DNA of 64,000 bases from CAMDKS01 sp964402975 (GTDB lineage Bacteria; Bdellovibrionota_B; Oligoflexia; Oligoflexales; RGVZ01), in contig CAYOEM010000011.1 in NCBI GenBank assembly GCA_964402975.1, positions 1-64,000 on the forward strand. The letters run 5' to 3'. Shown one piece after another: positions 15,947 to 23,839 of this stretch. Under the pieces are notes generated by a model. The model did no database searches and had not been told where the DNA came from. It saw nothing but the letters and a program-made list of their open reading frames with translations. Numbering within the stretch: the first letter of the stretch is position 1; every line of letters begins with the position of its first letter. The position numbers and the translations under genes were made by a program.

Positions 15947-17259
15947 GCAAACTGCCGCTCAACGTCACTGACCTCTTTAGGAATTCCATGGGTCAACACG
16001 TCACAACCACCAGGCGTTATAAGAACATCGTCCTCGATTCTAATACCGATGCCTCTGTACTCGCTTGGCACGCTCGTGTCATTGGCGTCGATATAGATGC
16101 CTGGTTCAACGCTGAAGTACATACCAGGCTGAAATGCGATAGGTCCATTCTCGTCGCGGTACTGCCCAGAGTCGTGCACATCTAAGCCAATCCAGTGACT
16201 AATACTGTGGGGACAAAAGTGCTTGTGAGCATTCTTATCCAAGGCCTCTTGTAGGGACATTTTTATCAAACCGAGATCGACCAAACCTTGAGCCAAAGTC
16301 TTGAATGCAGCATCCTGCACATCTAACCAAGTCTTACCCGGTCTGGCCTGCAAAATTGCGTCCTTCTGGGACTGAAGGCAAATATCATATAAAGCGCGTT
16401 GCGGGGCTGAGAAGCGGCCATTAACTGGAAAAGTACGCGTAACGTCCGATGCGTAGTTTTCAACCTGACAACCAGCATCAATCAATACAAGATCACCATC
16501 CCGCAGCGGAGCATTATTGTCACGATAATGGAGCACACACGCGTTATTACCACCGGCCACAATCGATCCATAGGCTTCCATATCTGCGCCGCCCTTGAGG
16601 AACTCGTTAAGAAGCGTCGCATGAACGTCACGCTCTGTTTGTTTGGGGCGTAATTCTGCCAGGACTCTTGTGAAAGCTTGCTTGGTGATTCCAGCTGCCG
16701 CCTGCATCCTTGCAATTTCCTCAGGCCCCTTGATGATGCGAAGTTTAGATCCAATGTGCGCAGGGTCCATCAGAGGCAATAGTCCGACTGCATTTCTGGC
16801 CGAAGCTGAGCGATGTTTTTTAAGAGTCTCTATAACTCTCCTATCGTTTTCGGCGACTTGACCAACCCCGTAATAGAGACCCTTCGCTGAACCAAGCAAA
16901 CCAGGCAACCTTTGCCACAACTCGTCAATTTTGAAGGCCTCATCGACGTGAAGAGTTTTTTTAGCTGCTTCAACTCCCAAGCGTCGACCATTCCAAAGTT
17001 CTGCGACAGGATCTTTGTCTCTTAGAAATAAAAAAATTCTGCCATCTTTTGCAGATCGATCAGAGAGAATCAAAAGTGCTGCCTCGGTCTCATTAAATCC
17101 CGTCAGGTAATAAAAAAAAGCGTCCTGCCGCCAAGGAGCTTCCACAGTTGAATTGCGATAGGCTTGCGGTTGCGCCATCAGTAATAAAGCATTGCCGTCT
17201 AAATGGGATATCAGTCGCTCAATACGAGCCTGGTAATTAATTGATGGAAGTTCCAGCAT
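15943..17259 (-). CDS. pepP: Xaa-Pro aminopeptidase (M24)
   Basis: PepP removes N-terminal residues preceding proline, using two manganese ions. The 438-residue protein has the creatinase-like N-domain and the M24 pita-bread domain with five metal ligands: Asp in LVLIDAGCQ, Asp in YASDVTRTFPV, His in CPHSISHWIGLDVHD, Glu in FSVEPGIY and Glu in GIRIEDDVL. GGGGA lies four bases before the ATG. It is the first gene of a four-gene minus-strand run (pepP, secreted unknown, RHH, speE). Confidence 0.94.
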   Translation of the reverse strand: MLELPSINYQARIERLISHLDGNALLLMAQPQAYRNSTVEAPWRQDAFFYYLTGFNETEAALLILSDRSAKDGRIFLFLRDKDPVAELWNGRRLGVEAAKKTLHVDEAFKIDELWQRLPGLLGSAKGLYYGVGQVAENDRRVIETLKKHRSASARNAVGLLPLMDPAHIGSKLRIIKGPEEIARMQAAAGITKQAFTRVLAELRPKQTERDVHATLLNEFLKGGADMEAYGSIVAGGNNACVLHYRDNNAPLRDGDLVLIDAGCQVENYASDVTRTFPVNGRFSAPQRALYDICLQSQKDAILQARPGKTWLDVQDAAFKTLAQGLVDLGLIKMSLQEALDKNAHKHFCPHSISHWIGLDVHDSGQYRDENGPIAFQPGMYFSVEPGIYIDANDTSVPSEYRGIGIRIEDDVLITPGGCDVLTHGIPKEVSDVERQFA

Positions 17260-17347
17260 TCCGTCCCCAATTCGTGTTCATGAATCTCCATGCTATGTCT
17301 CAGAATTTAGATAAACAACGCATTTTTTTGAATTTAGACATAGAAAA

Positions 17348-17374
17348 GGGGCACGCAATTTTCATGCGTGCCCC
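17348..17374 (-). terminator. Terminator downstream of the HU gene
   Basis: GGGGCACGCA and TGCGTGCCCC form a perfect 10-bp stem with a seven-base loop. On the minus strand it is followed by TTTTCTA. It lies 31 bases after the HU stop codon. Confidence 0.85.
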
Positions 17375-17405
17375 TGCAAATACCAATGAGCTCAAAAGGT
17401 ATGGA

Positions 17406-17813
17406 TTATACCATTTCCTTAAGTGCTTTTAGCGCGCGAACTTTAACGACGTTGCGAGCTGGTTTAGCTTTGAACATTTGCTCTTCGCCAGTGAAAGGGT
17501 TGATACCTTTGCGAGCTTTAGTAGCTGGCTTGTGAACGCGTGTGATTTTCATCAGGCCTGGAACTGTGAAAATGCCTGGGCCTTTTTTACCAACATCAAG
17601 ACCAATTACTTCACCAAGCGCGTTGAAAATAGCGCCGACGTCTTTACGGGTAAGACCGGTGTTGTCAGCCAAAGCTGTCATGATTTCGCTCTTTGTACGT
17701 GGCTTGTTTACAGCCTTAAGAGCTACTGGAGCTTTGTGAGTGTGGGCAGCTGCTTTAGCTTTTGGAGCTTTAGCTTTTGCGGACTTTTTTGCTGTTGCTT
17801 TCTTCTTAGCCAT
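17406..17813 (-). CDS. HU/IHF-family DNA-binding protein with histone H1-like N-terminal tail
   Basis: HU proteins bend and compact DNA. Residues about 38-135 form the HU fold (KSEIMTALADNTGLTRKDVG, then GLMKITRVHKPATKARKGINP and the EEQMFKAKPARNVVKVRALK end). Residues 1-37 are an extension made almost entirely of Lys and Ala with Pro (KKKATAKKSAKAKAPKAKAA), like histone H1 tails or mycobacterial HupB but at the other end. GGGAGG lies eight bases before the ATG, and a strong terminator follows, so it is a single-gene unit. The arm is PATKARKG rather than the typical RNPRTG, which may alter DNA binding. Confidence 0.88.
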   Translation of the reverse strand: MAKKKATAKKSAKAKAPKAKAAAHTHKAPVALKAVNKPRTKSEIMTALADNTGLTRKDVGAIFNALGEVIGLDVGKKGPGIFTVPGLMKITRVHKPATKARKGINPFTGEEQMFKAKPARNVVKVRALKALKEMV

Positions 17814-17945
17814 TTAATGGGCCTCCCTGAAAATTTCAAAACTGAACGATTACCGTTCTGACGAAGAAAAATCATAAAAGGCTCGACTCGAAAAATCAAG
17901 TGCCTTCAGCAAAAAAATACACTTTTTTTCGAGAAAAACTCTGGT

Positions 17946-19715
17946 TCAGACCAAGAGAGAGGATGAAGGTGAAGTCCAACTTGCGGGATTGTCGATCATG
18001 AATCGCACGAGCCTTGTTCTCAGTTGAAGGTCAAAATCCCTGGAATCCAGCCTCCGTTGGACGTTCAAGACCAATGCACGTGTGTCCGAATCAAGGGAGG
18101 AAATGTAATTTTGCTTAAGCGCTCGATAGGAGTCGGGCGACTGACGAATCATCTTTTCCAGCTCCTGACTGGCTAATTTCTGCAGTTTTTGGCCAAAAAC
18201 ATTGGGTTTTATCGCCTTATCCTTCCCTTGGGATGAATTATTCGCTGTGTCATGGCGGCGCGGTGTCGTCTCGAGCCTCACGGACGATGCCTGACCGTTA
18301 ATCGTAGGGCTTTCCTCTTTTATCAGCATAGAAAGCCGCTCACGCAGACGACCATGCGCCTCCATACAACCTATGGAATAGGGAAAATCAGCCAAATCCT
18401 CATTGTGAAGAGCAAAAGACCAGTGATTTTCCGAAAGAATTTTGCAGAATCGACCGAAATGATGAGCCGCATTGGCATCAGTTACATCCGAGAGACCCTG
18501 GCAAATTTCAGAGTGACCCAAAGCCCTTGGAAGCGGTAACTGCGCACTTGCACCAGCGCGACTGATCCACTCCAGGAATAGGAAATGACTTTGGACAAAA
18601 ACGCCAGGCTCTACCGCCAGCACGACTCCCGGCTGCTGGCGAATAACCTGCCAAACTCCCTGTAAGCGACTTAAATAAAGCGCCTTATCGGACGAAATAC
18701 TGGCAAAAATCCTCAGCAAATGGCTGATTTGTTTACTCGAAGTACCCGCGAGAACACGGCGTCCCACAAGACCCAAAAACTCCCCCTCAGCATGTGATCG
18801 CAATCTCTCGGCAGTGGCTTGCCACAATAGAAGTGGAGACTCGGAAGTGGGGCAGGAGCCTGTGGCCATAAAACCAGGATCAGGCAATTTTTTTATGACG
18901 CCATGGGCCACAAGGCGCCGACCCAGCCGACCAAACAAGCGAAGCTGCTCCAACAGAGGCGAGGACTCCTCGTTACCATCGAGATGATGCGAGCGCTTAG
19001 AAACTCTGACACCTCGGCTCAGGGACTCGATCGATGCTCCTGTGAGCCCATCTAAGCGCATCCAAGAGCCGTGAGTCTGCATAAGGGACTCCATGCGTAG
19101 ATACAGTAGCTGTTCGGGTAGAGTTAACTCGAGCCAGACCGGCGTCCAAATCATAAGTGGGTTTAGACCACACAATAGGCCTTTAATCGAAGTCTGATCA
19201 TAAACGGATCGAACCAATTCAAAGTGCGCGTCAACATAACCGCAAAGGACTTCACCGGTAGATTCCATGAGCGGAAGACTCAAAGCTACCGAATCTCGCT
19301 GCGGACCAGCGTTGGCCCAGGACTCGTCACCAAACATCTTAAATGCAGAAAACTGACCACTCTCCCTCGGGACAAGCATCCGCAAGTGACATAACGCCTC
19401 AAAAACCCGAAGAATTTTATCCCTGCTTCCAAAATCCGCGCGAGGCGTCAGCTTTTGGATATCATCAATGGAGATCTTAAGTTCGGACGAAGGTCCGTCG
19501 GTCCTTAAAAACTGGACTTGCAATTCACTTAACAGAAGAGCCAGAAAGGCGAGTTCGGTACCATCGAAGCTAGGCAGAAGGCGGCCAGCCCTTATAGCGC
19601 CCACTTCCGTTGGAGTATCGTTTGCGGTCGCAGATACAAAAGCATGATGAAGCCAACCCGGTATGAACGTCCGGGCCGTCTCTACGTTGGAATTGTGCAC
19701 AATATGACTCTGCAC
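17946..19715 (-). CDS. Large protein of unknown function, possible winged-helix domain
   Basis: I do not recognise this protein of about 589 residues. Near the N-terminus (about 40-110 of the shorter form) the pattern LAFLALLLSELQVQF, then ISIDDIQKLTPRADFGSRDK, then ILRVFEALCHLRML resembles a winged-helix domain of plasmid-type initiators, but this is only a pattern impression. A basic, Ser/Thr-rich linker (SSVRLETTPRRHDTANNSS) precedes a helical C-terminus. The frame is open to 19757, but a good promoter (19746-19774) has its -10 inside those codons. The GTG at 19715, with AGGA six bases upstream, is therefore preferred. It is monocistronic. Confidence 0.6.
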   Translation of the reverse strand: MQSHIVHNSNVETARTFIPGWLHHAFVSATANDTPTEVGAIRAGRLLPSFDGTELAFLALLLSELQVQFLRTDGPSSELKISIDDIQKLTPRADFGSRDKILRVFEALCHLRMLVPRESGQFSAFKMFGDESWANAGPQRDSVALSLPLMESTGEVLCGYVDAHFELVRSVYDQTSIKGLLCGLNPLMIWTPVWLELTLPEQLLYLRMESLMQTHGSWMRLDGLTGASIESLSRGVRVSKRSHHLDGNEESSPLLEQLRLFGRLGRRLVAHGVIKKLPDPGFMATGSCPTSESPLLLWQATAERLRSHAEGEFLGLVGRRVLAGTSSKQISHLLRIFASISSDKALYLSRLQGVWQVIRQQPGVVLAVEPGVFVQSHFLFLEWISRAGASAQLPLPRALGHSEICQGLSDVTDANAAHHFGRFCKILSENHWSFALHNEDLADFPYSIGCMEAHGRLRERLSMLIKEESPTINGQASSVRLETTPRRHDTANNSSQGKDKAIKPNVFGQKLQKLASQELEKMIRQSPDSYRALKQNYISSLDSDTRALVLNVQRRLDSRDFDLQLRTRLVRFMIDNPASWTSPSSSLLV

Positions 19716-19745
19716 CAAGGATCCTACTACTGCTCCCGAGGCACC

Positions 19746-19774
19746 TATAAAAATCACTTCAAAGGAAAATTCAA
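19746..19774 (-). promoter_or_regulatory. Promoter for the large unknown gene
   Basis: On the minus strand, TTGAAT (19774-19769) and TTTATA (19751-19746) are separated by 17 bases. Transcription would begin near 19740, downstream of the longest possible start codon (19757) and upstream of the GTG at 19715. Confidence 0.5.
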
Positions 19775-19877
19775 GATTCCTGTGTTACTAGAGATTCCCA
19801 CGAATTGTCGACGAAAATTTACGACTGACGTATTTTCAGCCAGTTAAGCTAAATCGGCGGCATGTTGCCCCTACTAA

Positions 19878-19896
19878 GTCCCATTTGAGATGGGAC
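19878..19896 (-). terminator. Weak hairpin after nuoI
   Basis: GTCCCAT and ATGGGAC pair over seven bases with a five-base loop, 35 bases beyond the nuoI stop. There is no clear T-run afterwards on the minus strand, so termination activity is uncertain. Confidence 0.35.
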
Positions 19897-19931
19897 ATAA
19901 TGACGAATTAAACCGTCGACTTTATGATCTT

Positions 19932-20534
19932 TTAATGATGTCCATGCCGAACGTAGGAATGAATTTCAGCTTCTTTTGGGTGGACCTTATCAGTTATCGG
20001 ATGTTTCTCATTTTCATCCTTAACGCTTGTTATGCCACCACGAAGCTCCCCACGCTGTGCAAGGTAGTCTTTTGTATAAACCCATTTCTCCTCGGCCAGC
20101 CCGGCCATAGCGTACTCAGGACCAAGGCGAATTGCGTCGACGGGACAAGCTTCCTCGCAATAGCCACAAAATACACAGCGAAGAATATCAATCTCAAACC
20201 TTACAGGATACTTCTCGATCTCATTCTCGGGATGCTGCCCAGCTTCTATGTGGATACACTGAGCAGGACAGTTTGTGGCACATAAGAAACACGCCGTGCA
20301 TCGCACGTTACCGTCATCTCTGAGAGTCAGGAAATGCTTTCCTTTAAACCGAGGCCCATATGTCGCCGGCTGCTCGGGCCACTCAAGGGTATTGGTCTTC
20401 TCCCGTCCAGTGAGCTGCAAAAAAAGGGTCTTAGCCGTGAAACTCATTCCGGTCATGATCGTCGTGAAATAACCCCATGCCGCTGCAAAGCCGTTAGCGT
20501 CTACTGGTGGAGGAGCTACTTTTTTAACTGCCAT
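19932..20534 (-). CDS. nuoI: NADH-quinone oxidoreductase subunit I
   Basis: NuoI carries clusters N6a and N6b, passing electrons toward the quinone site of complex I. The 200-residue protein has two CxxCxxCxxxCP-type 4Fe-4S motifs: CTACFLCATNCPAQCI and CVFCGYCEEACPVDAI. It has an N-terminal amphipathic stretch and a His-rich C-terminus. The ATG at 20534 has AAGGAG ten bases upstream and is preferred over a TTG at 20555. It follows nuoG almost directly. The usual intervening nuoH is missing, so the membrane arm must be encoded elsewhere or differ. Confidence 0.94.
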   Translation of the reverse strand: MAVKKVAPPPVDANGFAAAWGYFTTIMTGMSFTAKTLFLQLTGREKTNTLEWPEQPATYGPRFKGKHFLTLRDDGNVRCTACFLCATNCPAQCIHIEAGQHPENEIEKYPVRFEIDILRCVFCGYCEEACPVDAIRLGPEYAMAGLAEEKWVYTKDYLAQRGELRGGITSVKDENEKHPITDKVHPKEAEIHSYVRHGHH

Positions 20535-20551
20535 ATCTCTTGATCTCCTTG

Positions 20552-22045
20552 TCAATGCGCCCTTGAGTAAACTTCCGCCAAGGCGCTGACCGTTTCAACA
20601 ACACACCTCGCATCTGGAACGGGACAATTAAAGGGCGTCGTGAGGTGCCCATCCTTACCTTGATGGTTTGTAAACGTACCTCGCTTTTCGGCAAAGCCTT
20701 TGAGCGGGATCACGTGCTTTGCCTGTTTAAGCCCGTCAATGAGCCCATTGACTGACCAAAACGATACAAATTCTAGTTCCGATAAACCCAGAAGATGAGT
20801 CTTCAAGCTCGGAAACCCCGAAGGAATTTCTGGTACCAAAGCAATCACCAGCTTAGCGCCACTTTTCGCCACGTCTTCGTGCTGATTCAACGGTTTATCC
20901 CCGCCAACTTTGTGAAGCCTCATAGCGGCCAGTAAACCAGCCGTGTTGGCATTACGATCACCCCTTAAAAGTAATCCATCAAAATCAGAAAGCTTTTCGG
21001 TGGGCTCGCGCCACTGGTAAACTTTCTTCACTCCGATCTTGCCCACAAAGAAATCAAACAAGGCTTTATATTCCTCGTTCGTATACTGGGCCGATACCAA
21101 AATAGCCACGTCCTCTGCTTTAGTATGTTTAAGTTTCTTGGCGAGAACTGCTATGGCTTCGTTAAAGTCCACGTCCCGACGAGAACCGTGATCATTTACG
21201 AGCGCAAACCTTTGTCGCTCCTCCTGATTGAGGTGACGGTAAGTTCCACGGCCGTAGTCGCACATCCAGTGGCCGTTGGCCTCGCCTTCGCGCGGTTTTA
21301 AGCGGTAATAAGTACCCGTCTGCTCCTTGCCAAATACGTCGACCTGACAGCCCGTTGCACACCCAGCGCATGTCGCGGGCTTTTCCTCAAGAAACCAGAC
21401 ACGTTGCTTGAAGCGGAAGTCCTTTGACGTGAATGCACCCACCGGACAGATGTCCACCAAATTAGTTGTGTAATTATGGGATATTTTTTTGCCTGGGTAG
21501 GTTCCAATGATCGCATGATCCCCACGATCAAAAATCCCAAGTGCCTCAGTTTTTGTAACTTCTTTCTCAAACCTTACACAGCGACTACAGAGGATACAAC
21601 GCTCGGTGTCCAGAACAAGATCGCCGCCGACGTCAAGAGCCTTTGGTTTTAGAACTTTAGGGCGATCCATCTGACTCTGGTATTTACCCACCGACATGTA
21701 ATAGTTTTGCAAACCACACTCACCAGCCTGATCACAAATCGGGCAATCGAGGGGATGATTGATTAGATGAAACTCCAAAGCCCACTTGTGGGCATCTTTG
21801 ACCTCTTCTGTGTCCGTTCGAATTTCCATCCCATCAACTGCCTGGAGATTGCACGCTATCTCCAGCTTCGGACGGCCTTCAACCTTCACAAGACAAAATC
21901 GGCAAACTCCTGCAACAGAGAGGCCCGGGTGCCAACAAAAATGCGGTATTGAGATCTTCATTTGTTGCGCGGCCTGCATAACAGTCGTCCCCTTGGGAAC
22001 TGTCACCGACTCACCATTAATCTTGAAGGAAACTTTGTCACTCAC
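20552..22045 (-). CDS. nuoG: NADH-quinone oxidoreductase subunit G, short form
   Basis: NuoG is the iron-sulfur subunit of the complex I peripheral arm. Visible are the N-terminal 2Fe-2S domain (CWHPGLSVAGVCRFCLV), the His/Cys N5 region (HPLDCPICDQAGECGLQ), the next cluster (CILCSRCVRFEKEV with DICPVGAFT) and an N7-type set (CAGCATGC then WMCDYGRG). At 497 residues it is much shorter than the E. coli protein (about 900): most of the molybdopterin-oxidoreductase-like C-terminal half is missing, and only a remnant remains. The start overlaps the nuoF stop (ATGA). Confidence 0.93.
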   Translation of the reverse strand: MSDKVSFKINGESVTVPKGTTVMQAAQQMKISIPHFCWHPGLSVAGVCRFCLVKVEGRPKLEIACNLQAVDGMEIRTDTEEVKDAHKWALEFHLINHPLDCPICDQAGECGLQNYYMSVGKYQSQMDRPKVLKPKALDVGGDLVLDTERCILCSRCVRFEKEVTKTEALGIFDRGDHAIIGTYPGKKISHNYTTNLVDICPVGAFTSKDFRFKQRVWFLEEKPATCAGCATGCQVDVFGKEQTGTYYRLKPREGEANGHWMCDYGRGTYRHLNQEERQRFALVNDHGSRRDVDFNEAIAVLAKKLKHTKAEDVAILVSAQYTNEEYKALFDFFVGKIGVKKVYQWREPTEKLSDFDGLLLRGDRNANTAGLLAAMRLHKVGGDKPLNQHEDVAKSGAKLVIALVPEIPSGFPSLKTHLLGLSELEFVSFWSVNGLIDGLKQAKHVIPLKGFAEKRGTFTNHQGKDGHLTTPFNCPVPDARCVVETVSALAEVYSRAH

Positions 22046-23316
22046 GCCGAAGTACCTCGCCTAATATATTCTCGGATTTCATCACCGAATTTTTTGGTAA
22101 TCGCCATCGTCGGCATAGCTGCAGCGTCCGACAGTGCGCAGATCGTGCGACCGCCCATCTGTTTTGCCACAGTCCACATCCTATCCACATCCGAGTCAGC
22201 TCCCTGCTTTTCCCAAATTCCACCCATGATATTTGCTAGCCACCCTGTGCCCTCTCGGCACGGCGTACATTGCCCACAACTTTCGTGATGATAAAAGTCT
22301 GCTATGACTTTCATGAGCTCGACCATGCTTTGACGATCATCAATGATCATCACCGCACCCGAGCCGAGCATCGACCCCTTGGCCGCAATCGCCTCATAAT
22401 CAAGCGTCAAGCCCTTCAACTCTTCCGGCGTGAGCACAGGCGCCGAGGCGCCTCCGGGAATGCAAGCCTTTAACGTACGCCCTGGCAACATACCGCCACA
22501 GTCTTCGTTTAAAAGTTTCTCGAATGAATAACCAAGCGGCAATTCGTAGACACCGGGTTTTTTAATAGCTCCGGCGATTGAAAAGAGCTTGGTTCCAGGT
22601 GACTTCTCAGTACCGATAGCTTTGTAAGCCGCAGCACCGTTCGTCATGATCCATGGCACGGCCGCAAATGTTTCTGTGTTGTTTACAACTGTCGGCCGGC
22701 CGAGATAACCGCTGACTGCTGGAAACGGTGGTTTCAGTTTGGGCTGCCCTTTCTTGCCCTCGAGAGAAGAAATCAAACCGGTCTCCTCTCCACAAATATA
22801 GGCGCCAGCACCTGTGTAGTGATCCAAGTCGAAATCAAAACCAGATCCCTGAATATTTTTACCGAGAAAACCTGCCTGATAGGCTTCTTTAATGGCAGTT
22901 TCCAGCCAGTGTATCTCCTCAAAAAACTCGTACCTGGTGTAGATATAGCCCTTACAAGCACCAATAGCTTTAGCAGCAATAACCATCCCCTCAACAATCA
23001 TGTGGGGACTCAGTTCAGCGATATAACGATCTTTGAACGTACCAGGTTCACCTTCGTCGTTATTACACACTAAATAACGTGGGCCCGGCAGATTCTGCGG
23101 AACAAAGCTCCACTTCAAACCCGTAGGGAAGCCAGCACCTCCCCGACCACGAAGCCCTGACTGCTTGACCTCCTCGATGATTTGAGCCGGCTGCATCTTG
23201 AGCACTTTTTTAAGCGCGTCATAGCCGCCTTTGGACGTGTAGGTCGAAAGGGCCCGACTGTTTGGCATGCCTTCAAAGGCCGTGAGGATTTTGACTTTGT
23301 CAGTCGTGTTTCCCAT
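22042..23316 (-). CDS. nuoF: NADH-quinone oxidoreductase subunit F
   Basis: NuoF binds NADH and FMN and holds cluster N3, so it is the electron entry point of complex I. The 424-residue protein has the NADH-binding glycine-rich segment GLRGRGGAGFPTGLKW, the FMN-binding CNNDEGEPGTFKDR and YICGEETGLISSLEG, and the 4Fe-4S motif ESCGQCTPCREGTGW with a fourth Cys in TICALSDAAAMP. Length is normal. The gene starts 11 bases after nuoE and overlaps nuoG by four bases. Confidence 0.96.
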   Translation of the reverse strand: MGNTTDKVKILTAFEGMPNSRALSTYTSKGGYDALKKVLKMQPAQIIEEVKQSGLRGRGGAGFPTGLKWSFVPQNLPGPRYLVCNNDEGEPGTFKDRYIAELSPHMIVEGMVIAAKAIGACKGYIYTRYEFFEEIHWLETAIKEAYQAGFLGKNIQGSGFDFDLDHYTGAGAYICGEETGLISSLEGKKGQPKLKPPFPAVSGYLGRPTVVNNTETFAAVPWIMTNGAAAYKAIGTEKSPGTKLFSIAGAIKKPGVYELPLGYSFEKLLNEDCGGMLPGRTLKACIPGGASAPVLTPEELKGLTLDYEAIAAKGSMLGSGAVMIIDDRQSMVELMKVIADFYHHESCGQCTPCREGTGWLANIMGGIWEKQGADSDVDRMWTVAKQMGGRTICALSDAAAMPTMAITKKFGDEIREYIRRGTSA

Positions 23317-23327
23317 AAGCTGTCACC

Positions 23328-23816
23328 TCAAGTAAGCGAAGCGTATTTAGATAAAATCTGATCCACATTCTCAACAGTCACTTTGTGATGACGGTCCTTG
23401 TTGACCAGCATGGCTGGCGCCTGATCACAAACGCCAAGGCAAGGAACACCGATCATTTCAAAAGGAGCGTCATCTCCAAGTTTCTGTTCTAGCCGCTTGA
23501 TATGACCTTCAATTTTTTCCATGACGTCTTTGGCACCCATCATGCAGCAAACGATGTTGTCACAGAATTGAATGGGATGCTTTCTAGGCTTTTTCTGATT
23601 GTAGGCCTTATAAAACGTCAGGACTTCTTTAACGTGAACTCTGTTTAGACCATGCGCAGACTCGAGCGCATCGATATGCTTGTCCTGAACCCATCCATAT
23701 TCATCCTGAATAGCGTGCAGTATCGGCAAAATGGCTGAACGCTTTGTCTCGTAGCGAGTCAGTTCTTTTTTTATCGTGTCTTGCAACTTTGAAGAAAACA
23801 CTTGTTCAGAGCTCAT
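23328..23816 (-). CDS. nuoE: NADH-quinone oxidoreductase subunit E
   Basis: NuoE holds the 2Fe-2S cluster N1a next to NuoF. The 162-residue protein has the helical N-terminal bundle (ILPILHAIQDEYGWV) and a thioredoxin-like domain with cluster ligands in FCDNIVCCMMGA and VPCLGVCDQAPA. The first pair contains an extra adjacent Cys (CC). Position between nuoCD and nuoF fits the usual order. Confidence 0.95.
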   Translation of the reverse strand: MSSEQVFSSKLQDTIKKELTRYETKRSAILPILHAIQDEYGWVQDKHIDALESAHGLNRVHVKEVLTFYKAYNQKKPRKHPIQFCDNIVCCMMGAKDVMEKIEGHIKRLEQKLGDDAPFEMIGVPCLGVCDQAPAMLVNKDRHHKVTVENVDQILSKYASLT

Positions 23817-23839
23817 AACATTAAACCCTTCTAGTTAAC

